22,227 nucleotides of DNA. Source: Didymodactylos carnosus (taxonomy: Eukaryota; Rotifera; Eurotatoria; Philodinida; Philodinidae). The notes below the pieces were generated by a model. It was not told the origin of the DNA, did no database searches, and worked only from the letters and a program-made list of their open reading frames with translations. Made by a program: the position numbers and the translations under genes. The DNA lies in the NCBI GenBank assembly GCA_905250885.1, contig CAJNOQ010002897.1:1-22227 (forward strand). Reading direction: 5' to 3'. Shown here one piece after another: positions 8,848 through 19,182 of the stretch. How positions within the stretch are numbered: position 1 is the first letter of the stretch; each line of letters opens with the position of its first letter.

Positions 8848-9877
8848 TGATTAGTGTTCCTGGTGCTGTGCGAAACACTAATGGCATTCGAGAAGAATAT
8901 CAGATAATCTCGGTCTGTCTTCTATGAAACTTTATTTGAGCGCGTTTATCCACTTTTTAAATAGGTAATAGATTTTGAAACTTAGGGTCCTTAGAAACAT
9001 TTGCTTTTATGGATCTATGCTGTATGTAGGAGATGTGATTTTACAGTAAGGTGCAAAAAGTCCAGTATTTCAAGTATTCTTTTGTGCACATAAGTGCTTT
9101 TGCCAATATTTTCTATTAGCCTTTAGAATTTCATCAATTTTTAAGTTTTTTTGCGATTTCATATTTCATATCCAAAATTTTCACAAATGTTTATCACAAG
9201 AGAGAAAATCAATGTAAAATTGATATTGTCCGTTTGTGTTTGAGTAAAAAAGTCCATTTACCTTCAATTAGACATACAAATCCTTTTTAGTTTTGTGCTT
9301 CATCTTAAATGAATTGATACTAATCGTTTTTTAACTTTGAAGGTTCTGCTGCAACTACGAATTTTTATACATTTATTGTCAATACAGCCCAAAACTTGCT
9401 TATTTTCATAGTCCTCCAGCGCTCAAAAAATGTAGATAGTTACCGAAATTAAATTGTATAAAACTAAGTTTGAGAACATTGAATAATGTAGTCGGATTTA
9501 AATATGCACCGCTATACATTAATCCACTTTTGAATAGAATTTACTTATTTTATTTTTCGTGATCGGACGATTTCATATCTACACATGCTTCGAAATCTGC
9601 ATATCAGAAAGTAGAGAAGTACGTAAATCATGCACACGATTTTTAACAAAAAATCTTTGTTTTAAAAAAACATTAATAAAATGTGCGTCACGCCACTTTA
9701 AGAACGCTGAAATAGATATGTCTATGTGAGCCGAGGGAATTATTCTCTGGTAGTACTATCGACCTACTTGCTTCAAAAAATCTTCTCTTTTACTTCTCTC
9801 TTGCACTTAGTTAGAATTTCAACATCAAGTTTTATCAGCACCAAATGTTACTAGAGCTTTGAAATAGAGTGCTTCTG
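8848..9877. other. Non-coding stretch
   Basis: No open frame of interest on either strand. A short inverted repeat (ATTAGTGTT ... AAACACTAAT, about 8852-8884) flanks the right end of the preceding element. Near 9689 a phrase CGTCACGCCACTTTAAGAAC resembles the loop of the palindromic element at 14173-14443 (GACGCCACTTAAAACGC). Confidence 0.4.
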
Positions 9878-12091
9878 TTAATGAAAAATGGGAAAAAAAC
9901 AAAAGCACCCTATTTTAACCAGTTCTGCTATTACATCTTCTCCATCATGTTGACGCTGTTTTATCACGCGCTTTAGGTAAAAACGAAACATTTTTTGTTT
10001 GCATTCTATAGTTATGCCATACGCTTTCGGTGCTTGTTCATGCAGTTCATAAAAACATGACATCTTTATGTTGATCTCCATGCTTTTCTATCGAATTTTT
10101 TTGTTTTCAAATAAGCCAGTCGTGAAACAGTGATAATACGGTTTGCATTTGCCATATTAGACATGAGAAGAGAGCGTTGAATACTGTAGAAATTGCGGTA
10201 CGGGTTCTCCTATATGGAGATAAACTCCATTGTTTCTGGTTAATCTTTTTGAAAACTTGTAAACGCTCTTTGTCACGCGTTATAAGTATCTGCCCAATCG
10301 GTTCGTGTTCAACAATCGATTTGTCTACAACCATGTATGACTTTTTCTCCCAATTATTTGGATTTGAGATATAAAATGAAGATGTTGGACAATCTTCTAG
10401 CTCAGAATATATGACTTTTATAAAATATTTATTATTACCATTTCCACATGTGCATGAATTGCTGACATATACTTTCATTAATGTCATATCTTTATCGGAA
10501 TCACTAGTTCCATTAAAAATGAAGATACTTTCGTGTTCAACAATCATTTTGTCTTCCATACAATGAGGACATTCGTAATACAGTGTTACCTATATAGAAA
10601 AATATGTAGTTGAGGATAAATCTGAAGTTGAGACGATTTTTTGAAATGAACCTGCTAGAAAAAGTCTGATTGATTTTAATTATCTATATATAACATATAC
10701 ATATAACAAACTTAATTCTCATGTAAACTTAGATGTTGATTGAGACAGAGAAGGATGCAATTACCTTCGACACAGTGTCTCGTACTAATTCGGGAAATAT
10801 CGATTTTATCGTTGCAGCAAAATCAATGAAAGAATATGTTTCATGCCGATTTTCATTGGTAAATTCTTTTCTATCTATAATTGATAGAAATGCATTTATA
10901 AAGTCTACGCCGAGAACAATCATTTTGTGATAAATCAATAAATTTGTTGTTATATCCTTAACGGAAGATATTCTTAAAAGATGCACAATGAAAATGATGT
11001 TTTTTTCGTTCCTCATTTGTAACCTTCTGGTATTTAGCAGTGAGTAAAATAGTGTAAAAAACCAAACGCTATAGTCATGAAAAATACTACGAACTTTTTA
11101 AAATACTCCCAAAATTCTGAAATTTTGAAGAGAAATTGCATCCAAGTTTGAAAATTTTGTGTTACGAATTCCATGTAAGAGAGATTTTTTTTATTTTCAG
11201 TGTGATATTTGTACATGAATAGTAATTCTGGACAAGTTACTATTCTAAATTCAACTGGTCGAGCAAGTTCATGTTCGATACAATTGGGACAGGGTGGGTT
11301 GAATAAGATTTGTTGAAAAGAGCAGCTGTTCCATCAATTCTGTGGTACTGGAAACGTTCTCTGATTGAATGACGAACATTTCGTGGGAAATTAATGTTTG
11401 TATGGAAAGACCGCAACCTTGACACAGTGTTTGAATTACAACTAGACCGCAACTTGTGTTGATTATAGGATAAATACATTTTTTTAAGAAAGATACCATT
11501 TGTTTGGACAAATTTCTTTGATAGTTTTTGATTAAAACACTTATTAATCCGTTTAATGCATTCATAATATTTGCCCCTTTGATCTTCGTTTTGTACTTCA
11601 TAGCATCGATTAATAAGACACGTAATGATTCGAGACTTTCATCTTGCGGTCTCAAATTGTTTCTTATGTTTCTTTCAGTTTTTGCCACATAGGTAACTGC
11701 TTGAAAAATTGAGTTTTCTAGAGCATGTTGTCCGTTATTTTCCCAAACTATAATTTTGGATGTATCACAATAGAAACGGACTTCCGGCAGTTCTAACTTT
11801 AACACTTTTTCAGCATTGGTAGTATATTTCTGAAAATATCCGTGTTTCTTCTTTTGCCATCTATTGTTCAGAGTTTTTCCAGAATCTTTACTTATGGCTT
11901 GAACAATTTGAATACCAGCTTGTTTCTGAATGTCAATGGTGCTTTGGCACATTTCATTCACCGCTTATAAAATTTTCTATTTAACTCAACATTCTTAACC
12001 ACTTGTATTCGTTTCTCTGATGTACTGGTAGTCCGTTGTATCGTGTCAATGTTACCAGTTAGAGTAGGAAAGCGAGATCGATTTAAATCGC
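9878..12091 (-). pseudogene. Broken multi-segment gene of unknown family with CPxC cysteine pairs
   Basis: Coding-like minus-strand segments run downward. The segment 12091-11959 reads GDLNRSRFPTLTGNIDTIQR and on to KNVELNRKFYKR, after a possible AG acceptor. A frame change near 11958 leads to a 226-residue frame (ATG at 11952) down to 11269, ending in ELMEQLLFSTNLIQPT. There a second one-base frame change enters CPNCIEHELARPVEF (about 11298 downward). Then come 11016-10729 (contains HKMIVLGVDFINAFLSIID), 10592-10107 starting VTLYYECPHCMEDKM after a good acceptor, and 10081-9878. Two CPxC pairs, both followed within four residues by an E-H-E or M-E-D type stretch, hint at a repeated zinc-binding unit. 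I do not recognise the family. A PARP-like or ROCO/COR-like origin crossed my mind from isolated words, but neither holds up. Two frame changes not explained by introns of normal size favour a decaying gene. Confidence 0.4.
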
Positions 12092-12096
12092 CTTAA

Positions 12097-12866
12097 CTTT
12101 AAAGAGAGAGAAGAGTCCGCTTAAGTGACAGTTGAAAAACCTAATTCCTTTTCAATAGTTCAATTCTTGGGCCAAGATACTTTCATGGTTGCAAAAAATT
12201 AGCTGACGATGTTTTTGGTTTGAAAGATTTAAGTTATAAGAGTAACTTGTTAAACTGCCAAGCTTTCGTGATTTGTTAGGCTTCCTTTATGTTATTTAAC
12301 GTTAATGAAATAATTTTTCATTTTTTTCTCTTATGATTCTTCACCATTTTGCATACTCATTCAAAAATAGTTTATCAGTCTACTTTCTAAATTTTTTTCT
12401 GTAGCATAGGCCACTCTCATCGATCGTTGTTCTTCGATTTTTTATTCGATCGAAACGAACGAAAGATGGGAAGAAACGCAAGCACTATTTCAATCTGCTC
12501 TAATCTCTCACACAAATCTTTCCTTCAGTCAGTACAGGTAACAAGAAAGATATTTTTGGAAGAAGTTAAATCAAAATTAACGCTTACCGAGCAAAACATT
12601 AGACCATATATGTACAGTGGTCATGTATAATTGGTTAAATCTGCTTATAAAAGTTTCTTTGAGCCTAATTGCTGAGATAGCATATCTGTTTCATTAGATC
12701 TTTGTAATTTTTGTTTTGTTTTCTTCTTTATATTTTTTTCCGCAGTAATATTTGTTGCATGTGTTTGTTTTGTACATTTTGCTTGTTTTTAGACAGTATC
12801 GTATATTTTGTTCATGTTCGTCTTTATCGCTGATGAAAACTCATTCATCATTTTTTCTTCGCTCAA
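12097..12866. other. Intergenic, weak coding signals only
   Basis: A plus-strand frame from ATG 12466 reads MGRNASTISICSNLSHKSF and continues to 12630. It could break at a CAG/GTAACA donor near 12537, but no family is recognised. A hairpin-prone stretch with CGATCG repeats lies at about 12418-12455. Confidence 0.3.
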
Positions 12867-13007
12867 TCAAGTGTTCGTTTCTTCTGGACTGTCGCTAGTG
12901 GTTGTAGCTAATTCTGGATCGACATTTTCAATATCATATTCGGCGATCTTTTTAAATTGAAAATAATTAACATCATATTCGTTTCCTTCAATAATATTAT
13001 CATCCAT
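12867..13007 (-). CDS. Short acidic ORF, possible exon or C-terminus of a minus-strand gene
   Basis: The frame from ATG 13005-13007 gives 46 residues, MDDNIIEGNEYDVNYFQFKK followed by IAEYDIENVDPELATTTSD and a TGA stop at 12867-12869. The composition looks like real acidic protein (Asp/Glu/Asn with aromatic residues), and the frame stays open a little upstream (PRKLGVV). The minus-strand frame at 13041-13235 ends just upstream in another frame, so the two could belong to one broken gene. No family is recognised. Confidence 0.25.
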   Translation of the reverse strand: MDDNIIEGNEYDVNYFQFKKIAEYDIENVDPELATTTSDSPEETNT

Positions 13008-13040
13008 TACAACACCCAGTTTACGAGGTTAGTTGATCAT

Positions 13041-14110
13041 TTAAACTATCTTTTGCTGCAGACCATTGAGTTGATTTTCGTCAAACAAAAATAATGCACA
13101 AAACATTTGGTAATTCTTTTTGAGCTCTTTGTATAAGTAGGAATTCACGAGGACCGAACAATAAAACATTATGCTGTTAACATTACGAGCTGACAACTTG
13201 CTTTGTCGGCAAAGTATTTTGAAATCTTTCATCATATGGCTGGTACGAGCGTGAACGATCGTTTTGATAAAATCTGTGCTCGTATAGTGGCCAAAGAAAA
13301 AATGCAGATAGGAGATTTTTCTGAAAAACTTATCTTTCCATCTCTCTTGCTAGAGATGTCTTGACTGGGTACCAAGGTAAGTCTGTGTCTAACAACAGTA
13401 TCGATGCATTTTCGTTGCCTTGAATGTGACTACATGATTTATCCTTGATTGTTATGAGATCATAACTTTCTCAGTAATTTCATTTTCATAAAATCTTCTG
13501 TTAAAATATCAACAAGTTATGCTTACTGGGCGTACAGAAGCGTTGGAAGTTGTGAGGGTATTTGGCGTTGAAGCTGTGTTCAAAGATATTATTTTGAGTG
13601 GTATTGATGTAGATGCTAATAGTAATGCCGATGTGTGCATCGATGTCTGGGGTCAAAAAAGTGATGCTAAGTAGTTTGAGGAGTATATTTTTACACTCAT
13701 TATCAAGATCGTATTTATTTTGATATGTACTAGGAAAATCATTGATTAGCAAGGTGAAAAATGATGCCTTTTTACCAGTGGCGAACCTTGAAACTCAAGT
13801 CTGAACAAAACGTAGTTCTGCTGGCTCAGATATTTTTAGTCTATTTTGTGCAATATTGTTTGTTCTATAAAAGCTGGCGGGATGAGATTTTTTGACATCC
13901 TCTTCTGTCAAACAGTTCAGAATATCGCGTCCCGCACCATCGAGAAATTTGCTTTTGTATTTCAGTCACCTTTGTAACTTTTGCAACAAAAGCTAAATAC
14001 ATCTGTACAATAAATAGATTATCTGTACGAATAACAGATCCAAGGACTTTTGTTGTATCACACGTACGTCCAAATGAAGAAGACGTGAATACTGAAGAAA
14101 ATGGAGACAA
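13041..14110 (-). pseudogene. Unassigned minus-strand ORF fragments
   Basis: Three minus-strand frames are open here: 14110-13865 (81 residues, includes VIRTDNLFIVQMYLAF), 13752-13501 (83 residues, open further upstream as TGKKASFFTLLINDFP) and 13235-13041 (64 residues, NVNSIMFYCSVLVNSYLYKE). Their amino-acid composition is protein-like, but no domain is recognised and no phase-compatible introns joining them were found. Plus-strand frames overlap them (13236-13364 and 13519-13674), so strand is uncertain. They may be exons of a gene continuing into the broken gene at 12091-9878, or leftovers of one. Confidence 0.25.
13236..13364 (+). CDS. Small plus-strand ORF followed by a strong splice-donor-like site
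   Basis: The 42-residue frame reads MAGTSVNDRFDKICARIVAK and continues to a TGA at 13362-13364. Just past it, at about 13372-13382, stands ACCAAG/GTAAGT, a very strong animal donor consensus, but it lies after the stop and so does not fit this frame. A second plus-strand ORF at 13519-13674 (51 residues, MLTGRTEALEVVRVFGVEAV at its start) could be a companion exon. No family is recognised, and the overlapping minus-strand frame is an alternative. Confidence 0.2.
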   Translation: MAGTSVNDRFDKICARIVAKEKMQIGDFSEKLIFPSLLLEMS

Positions 14111-14172
14111 TTTTTTTTCTTTTCCCCATTATTTTGTCAACTTAATGACTTATCCTTTGCCTATGACATACC

Positions 14173-14443
14173 ATTAGCGAAAAATCGAAATCGGTCCAAA
14201 TTTTTTTCTGAAGAATTTATTATATGAATTGATGGGCAGCAAAGTATCTCTTGATTCAAATTGCTTTTCGCATTTTGGCGCGAATAGTGACGCCACTTAA
14301 AACGCGCTACTATTCGCGCCAAAATGCGAAAAGTAATTTGAATCAAGAGATACTTTGCTGTCCATCAATTCATATAATAAATTCTTCAGAAAAAAGTTTG
14401 GACCGATTCTGTTCTCCGTATAAAAAGTCGATTTTGCGCTAAT
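14173..14443. mobile_element. Palindromic MITE-like element, 98-base near-perfect arms
   Basis: Arms 14191-14288 and 14309-14406 are near-perfect reverse complements around a 20-base loop (14289-14308, GACGCCACTTAAAACGCGCT). Outside them the pairing resumes at the tips (ATTAGCG at 14173-14179 and CGCTAAT at 14437-14443), so the whole unit is about 271 bases, with one tip carrying roughly 20 extra bases. The mirrored frames of 61 and 63 residues on the two strands are a by-product of the palindrome. ATTAG..CTAAT ends would fit a TA-target element, which is an inference. Confidence 0.85.
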
Positions 14444-14449
14444 AATATA

Positions 14450-15217
14450 AAGTAACAGAGTGCAGGAAAAATTACTAATAGTTGTGAAACAAGAAAGTAT
14501 AAAGATTTATTATTTTGTTTGAATGCTAAAAGATAAAGAATTTTGCGTAGGTTTTAGTCGTATATACCTTTTGAGATAAGTATTTGCCACTTTTCTACTG
14601 CATTAGAAATGCTGAAAGCTATAAAAAGCAGAGTTGCTCATTACTATGTATAGGATAAAGTGCAATTTTTAGTAGTCATACTAATACTAGGTTTGTTGCG
14701 TGATTCAAACAAAACATCAAAAACTAGAATAAAGTCTTAATATTTTAGGTATAAGACCAAGTTTTGAGAAGATGACTAACAGTCATGGAAATTGGTTATA
14801 AAATATGCCTCTCTATCAAGCTATTGACGCCTTCCATTGTATAAGTAAATAACGCAACTTCGTCATATATTATCGCAGACAGTAAACCATGGGAACAATG
14901 ACATCTGCTAAAGTTTGAAATTCTGCATCTGCTTATATTAAAAAAATAATTTTTGTTCGTCAGTTTTTGCAAAACACAGCCAAAAATCGTATTGGCCGAA
15001 GATGTTTTTTTAATGTTTTGAATATTAGAAACAAATCAGTGTATAGGAAAAGACATACTATCAGATACACCGAGTAATTCTGCATATTTTATTACTAAAA
15101 CAGAACTTTTACTCTTGTCTAATTAATCGGGTCGCGTACGGGTGGAAAAAAAATTTTTCGGGTCGGGTACAGGTATCAAAATGGTATCCTTGCACATGTC
15201 TATTTTCAATGTAAAAT
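14450..15217. other. Non-coding stretch with a short GC-richer repeat
   Basis: No gene is visible. Around 15128-15175 two versions of a phrase occur (GGGTCGCGTACGGGT and GGGTCGGGTACAGGT), separated by an A/T run, which looks like the remnant of a short tandem or transposon end. Confidence 0.4.
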
Positions 15218-15573
15218 CATTAGAAAATTTGGTGCTTCCTCCGCGCTGAACCAAATTGGATAAAAATTGGGCGCCAGATGCAAAATTTATCGATGGATCC
15301 GACAGCGGGTTCCTTATAATTACATCTTCACTTCTTTTTTGGCGTCGATATAATCAACGTGGCTTTTGCCTAAATTTTATTTTTCTCATTGGTTGAAAAA
15401 AAGGCGTCAATGAGAAAAATAAAATTTAGGCAAAAGCCACGTTGATTATATCGACGCCAAAAAAGATGTAATTATAAGGAACCCGCTGTCGGATTCACCG
15501 ATAAATTTTGCATTTGGCGCCCAATTTTTATCCAATTTAGTTCAGCGCGGAGCAAGCACCAAATTTTCTAATG
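15218..15573. mobile_element. Palindromic MITE-like element, about 165-173-base arms
   Basis: Arm 15218-15390 and arm 15409-15573 are reverse complements at high identity. The left arm differs by an 8-base insertion (CACTTCTT near 15330). The ends read CATTAGAAAATTTGGTGC and its complement; the loop is 18 bases. No coding capacity is present. The ATTAG..CTAAT tips resemble those of the element at 14173-14443, 775 bases away, though the interiors are unrelated. Confidence 0.88.
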
Positions 15574-16700
15574 TGAGGTCTTCTCAGTAATAAGACAAGC
15601 TAGAGAGCTGAATTTTTTGCTACAGATTCTCGACAGGAAATGACAAAAAGGGTAATAGCTTCGGCTCCAACGGATAAACTATTCCAGAGTTATAGATCAC
15701 AGATTTCAAACTCTCTATCGACATTTTGTACAAAAAGAACAGATTGAATACATGTTTCATCCTGATTTTTGGTTGAATAGAAAAGTCTAAAAAATTTTCT
15801 TGTTTGCCAAAATGTGGACCTTGTTACTCTCTATTTTTCTATGTATTTTAACACTTTTTAGCGTTCGTCCTTAGCATATGAGTCTTGTTCTAATCTGGGT
15901 GTACAGAATTTTTGCAAACAGAGTGTTTTTTATAAAATCAGCGTCAGAACATGATTTTAAGTACATATTCTGAAAACTTGCTTTCAGGTTACAAGCAGCT
16001 CTAAAAAACGTTGAAAATTAGTTTAAGTAAATGCAAGAAAAAAGCTGATTCTTTTTCTATATGGGATCAAAGTCAGACAGCTTTGGTCTTGTTGGATGTA
16101 CATCTCGGCATCCACCTGAGATGGAAAGTTGTTTTTTTCACTGCTGAATGACCATTTCGAAACAAACAAAATAAAAAAAATTTGAAAATTCGCTGAGCGG
16201 AACAGCCCTTTATAAAACATTCTCTGACAACCAACCGTACAATGGATTTAAGTTTTTCTAATATGCTGCAAAATAATAATAATTATGTTTTTGCATATAA
16301 ATTTTCATTATGAAATATAAATATATAGCTCACATATAAAATCAAATGGATTTTCGTATTTGTTTTGTAAAGTAGACCTTAGAATGTATTCAGGGCACCG
16401 TGTGCTGAAATATACATGTAAAGTAAAGAAAAATAAGCATAGGTTACGTGAATAAGATCAAACTGCTGTGTGCAGAATGAAGAATTTATTATGCGTACTG
16501 AAACTCCTCTTAGAATGTATCGTCCTCACTTTCTCTTTAATTGATGAAAGCCCAAATATCAAATTTGTACTATAGATAGTTGACAACTAAAGATACATAC
16601 TAGTGGTATTATTTGGCAATAAGCTCGATTAGGGGTCTAACATTTAAGAAATTCATATCTTATGAATGATACAAATGAATAACGTGAAACTTGGCAGATG
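15574..16700. other. Non-coding stretch
   Basis: Only a 65-residue minus-strand frame (16220-16023) with no motif is present, and I do not call it. No repeats of note were seen. Confidence 0.35.
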
Positions 16701-16701
16701 A

Positions 16702-16905
16702 TTAGCATTTAGCGTAGATTGCACGTTGTACACAATTTGGAGTTACGAGTATTTGTGCGTAGTTCATGGATACAGAAACGTCTTTACTTTTGACGGGTAC
16801 TATAACTAAACTACGCCGGTCTGGTGAAAATTGGAATGACTTTGTTTTCCAGAGAAACCGTATTTTTGCTTGCTCGTTAACGAACGTTCTGCTGTCTTCT
16901 TTCAC
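16702..16905 (-). CDS. Hypothetical short ORF or exon remnant
   Basis: This 67-residue frame begins with an ATG (MKEDSRTFVNEQAKIRF) and contains SFQFSPDRRSLVIVPVKS. Composition is protein-like rather than AT-driven, but no family is recognised and no flanking splice sites were convincing. It may be a fragment of a lost gene. Confidence 0.2.
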   Translation of the reverse strand: MKEDSRTFVNEQAKIRFLWKTKSFQFSPDRRSLVIVPVKSKDVSVSMNYAQILVTPNCVQRAIYAKC

Positions 16906-16975
16906 GAAGTTTATTTAAACCGCATCAAATTCATACTTTGCACCCCATTTTATTTTTGGCTTAGGTATATGTTAG

Positions 16976-17107
16976 AGTGGAAATTCACATTCATTCGTAA
17001 TCGATTGCAGTTGTAAACGCGATGGTGCTACAAAAAGTTGTCCATGTCGAGCTAAAGGCGTCAAATGTTGTACAAAAATGTCAGGCCAAAAAAAGGCGTG
17101 TGGTTAA
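16976..17107 (+). pseudogene. Cysteine-rich (CXC-like) C-terminal fragment
   Basis: The open frame after TAG 16973-16975 reads SGNSHSFVIDCSCKRDGATK, then SCPCRAKGVKCCTKMSG and QKKACG, with a stop at 17105-17107. The spacing CxC-x8-CxC-x6-CC-x9-C resembles the CXC/CRC type of zinc-binding tail found in tesmin-like proteins and at the C-termini of several transposon-encoded proteins. Only the tail is present and no ATG opens the frame, so it is a remnant or a terminal exon. The transposon reading is inference. Confidence 0.4.
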
Positions 17108-17640
17108 ATGACTCTGAATACGATATTTTTATTGCATAAAAGTGAATTTTCATCGAGAAAATAGAGAATTGCGGGTAGAATTCCGATGTTTTCGTTCCTC
17201 ATTCAGAAAAAATGTGTTTTCTCAGTAATACAGCCAAATAAATAGGAACGCGTAGCATACTTTTAAAGCTCGTTTAATGCGGTTCTAATAAATAAAAAAG
17301 TCGGCTTCATCTCTTCATAAAAAATACTAGATATGTTTGCAAAACTGTTTAAGAACTTTTTACAAGGGGAGTTCAGGTCGTCCATACTGGATAGGCCGTT
17401 GACTTTAATCTCGATCAAGCATCATTCTCATACTCAGCTCTTAACCCTTCTAGTAGTTTGAAGATTTTTCATTCAAAAGACAATTTTTTAAGCTAAAATA
17501 CAGATATTCTTGATCAACTCGTCGAGCTCTATATCGAGTGATGTATATGTTACAGTGAAAAAGTAAAATAATGTGGAAAGTTCGAATTTGGTGCGTCTTA
17601 CGTAGAGTATTTGTGGAATTATCAGTGAAAGGAAATTGTA
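17108..17640. other. Stretch without a supported gene
   Basis: Nothing recognisable on either strand. Confidence 0.35.
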
Positions 17641-17649
17641 GGGAATGGG

Positions 17650-18736
17650 TTAATGTTTGGAGAAAAGAGCGTCTGTGTATATGATACTGCCATCTAATAT
17701 AATGTAATATACGCAGAAATTGTAGATGGGCCGCAAGAGCTACAACTTCTCTGTTTCATCCAAAATGTCAGAGTATACAGATCACCTGGAACAGTTGCAA
17801 ATGTTTGCGTTAGATAATCAAAATTCGGCACGTGACATCGATCTGTATAACATGATGAACCTGTTTTACAACCGCTTGATGTTATTTGTCCATAACCATT
17901 TGCTCCACAGCTGCTATCACTGCTGCAGTATTGTGTCTAACCATCTACTGTTCCAGTTTCCAAACAACCATTAACTAACATTTCGGTTGCCGTTACCGTA
18001 GATTGAACCGAAATATCGTCTAAATACGAAGTATGAGGTTCATCGCCGGCAAATGCGAACGTAAGAGTTGCTGTTGAAGCAGTTGGATTAAAACTGAATG
18101 AATACTGTGTGTATGAGTTAGATACGTTATCTCTGTTGGAACGGAATAACAGTCCATTCGTACTACTGCAGAGCCGCAGAACGAAGCTACAAGTAAAAAT
18201 AAACACGCTCTTGTTGAGTCGATACCAACACGGCTAATCATTTTCGCTCGAATATTATTTGAAGAATGTGAATATTTTAGTAAAAAGGCCAGTTAAACTT
18301 ATTTGTTGTTGCTGATGCTATCGTTGTAGTCGTACTTGCCGAAATGCTGCTTGTAGTGGCTGAAATACTTGTCGTACTAGTAAGGGTTGATGCTGTAGGA
18401 GTTGCCAAGGTGGCGCTTGCTGAAATTAATTAAAGTATGTGTCAAAGAGGTTTTAGTTTTGGAAATTTGAAAATGTTTCAATATACTAAAAAATCTATTG
18501 TTTTGAGTCCACCGACCCAAAATAAACAAGAAAAGTTGAGCATGAAAAAACTTTTGTCTTACTTGTTGATGTTGTTACTGTTGTACTGATAACCAGAAAA
18601 ATTGGGGAAAAACTTACATTTAGGATTTCGTGACTATTTTTTTTGAAAACTTCACCTGTTATTGTTGTTGTTGTCAGCGGCAGCGTACTAGCTGTAACAT
18701 CAAGTCCAGAAGTTGTTGTAATTATTCCACTTGATG
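17650..18736 (-). pseudogene. Decayed secreted-type gene: Thr/Ser-rich linker plus NGxxETG repeat domain
   Basis: The minus strand reads first a Thr/Ser-rich segment in pieces: 18736-18656 (SSGIITTTSGLDVTASTLPL...), a possible 15-base microexon 18577-18563, and 18419-18299 (SATLATPTASTLTSTTSIS...), all phase-compatible with GT..AG junctions. Then from about 18190 comes a domain reading YTQYSFSFNPTASTATLTF, SYLDDISV and TEMLVNGCLETGTVDG, followed after a stop by TQYCSSDSSCGANGYGQITS, FDYLTQTFATVPGDLYTLTF and W. That is a beta-sandwich, carbohydrate-binding-like repeat with a mucin-like linker, a layout I associate with rotifer secreted proteins. TAG codons interrupt it at 17937-17939, where the reading suggests a lost Trp, and at 17694-17696. 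Both the same frame and the same domain continue past the first stop, so this is a disabled gene or gene fragment. The N-terminal signal-peptide exon was not found. Confidence 0.6.
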
Positions 18737-18934
18737 CTAAAATATTGCTAGAATTAACATGAGTTGAGCCACGCACTATTAAGGCGTGTCTCACTTTTAG
18801 TAGAAATATATTGAGGAAAACTCCCGTTTTCCAAATTCCACAAATACTGATTTTGTCAAATTTTAGTCGTTCATTAGTAGAATGATCTTTAACATTCAAA
18901 TTTGATGATTTCTTGGGAACAAATCATAGTTGTA

Positions 18935-18990
18935 ACCGGTTTAGAAATACCAGATCAGTCTGGTCTGTTTAAAAATATTTCCAGACCGGT
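18935..18990. repeat. Hairpin with ACCGGT ends
   Basis: Positions 18935-18950 (ACCGGTTTAGAAATAC) pair imperfectly with 18975-18990 (ATTTCCAGACCGGT at its end). A smaller palindrome, CCAGATCAGTCTGG, sits inside. It lies 23 bases from the larger hairpin at 19014-19182 and may be part of the same element. Confidence 0.55.
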
Positions 18991-19013
18991 AAAAACGGGC
19001 GATTTCGAGGGGT

Positions 19014-19182
19014 GTCAGAATATCAGTATGCAGTGTATTCTCAAAAAGACACTGTTTTGTCGAACTTGCTGGGCTTGGCGTATTCTCATGTATTCTCACT
19101 GAGAATACACCAGGCCAAGCAAGCCCAGCAAACCCAGGAAATAGTCTCTTTTTGAGAATACAATGCGTACTGATATTCTGAC
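19014..19182. repeat. Foldback element with nested TGTATTCTCA palindromes
   Basis: The outer arms begin GTCAGAATATCAGTA and end in its complement at 19182. Pairing continues with small gaps through GTATTCTCAAAAAGA and TTGCTGGGCTTG to the centre, where TGTATTCTCA and TGAGAATACA (19089-19098 and 19100-19109) form a perfect stem around one base. The word TATTCTCA occurs in direct and inverted form several times, so alternative folds are possible. The 66-residue plus-strand frame running into the left arm (18902-19102) is not a gene. Confidence 0.75.

Noticed and set aside
11240-11479. 79-residue minus-strand ORF overlapping the broken gene
   Set aside because: It is in a different frame from both the long 11269-11961 frame and the CPNC segment, and has no motif.
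9878-12091. PARP-like or ROCO/COR-like identity for the broken minus-strand gene
   Set aside because: Only isolated words (RIQ..., CPxC) were suggestive; no ordered set of family motifs is present.
14161-14442. Two ORFs of 61 and 63 residues with nearly identical protein sequence on opposite strands
   Set aside because: Both arise from reading the arms of one palindrome in each direction; no gene is needed to explain them.
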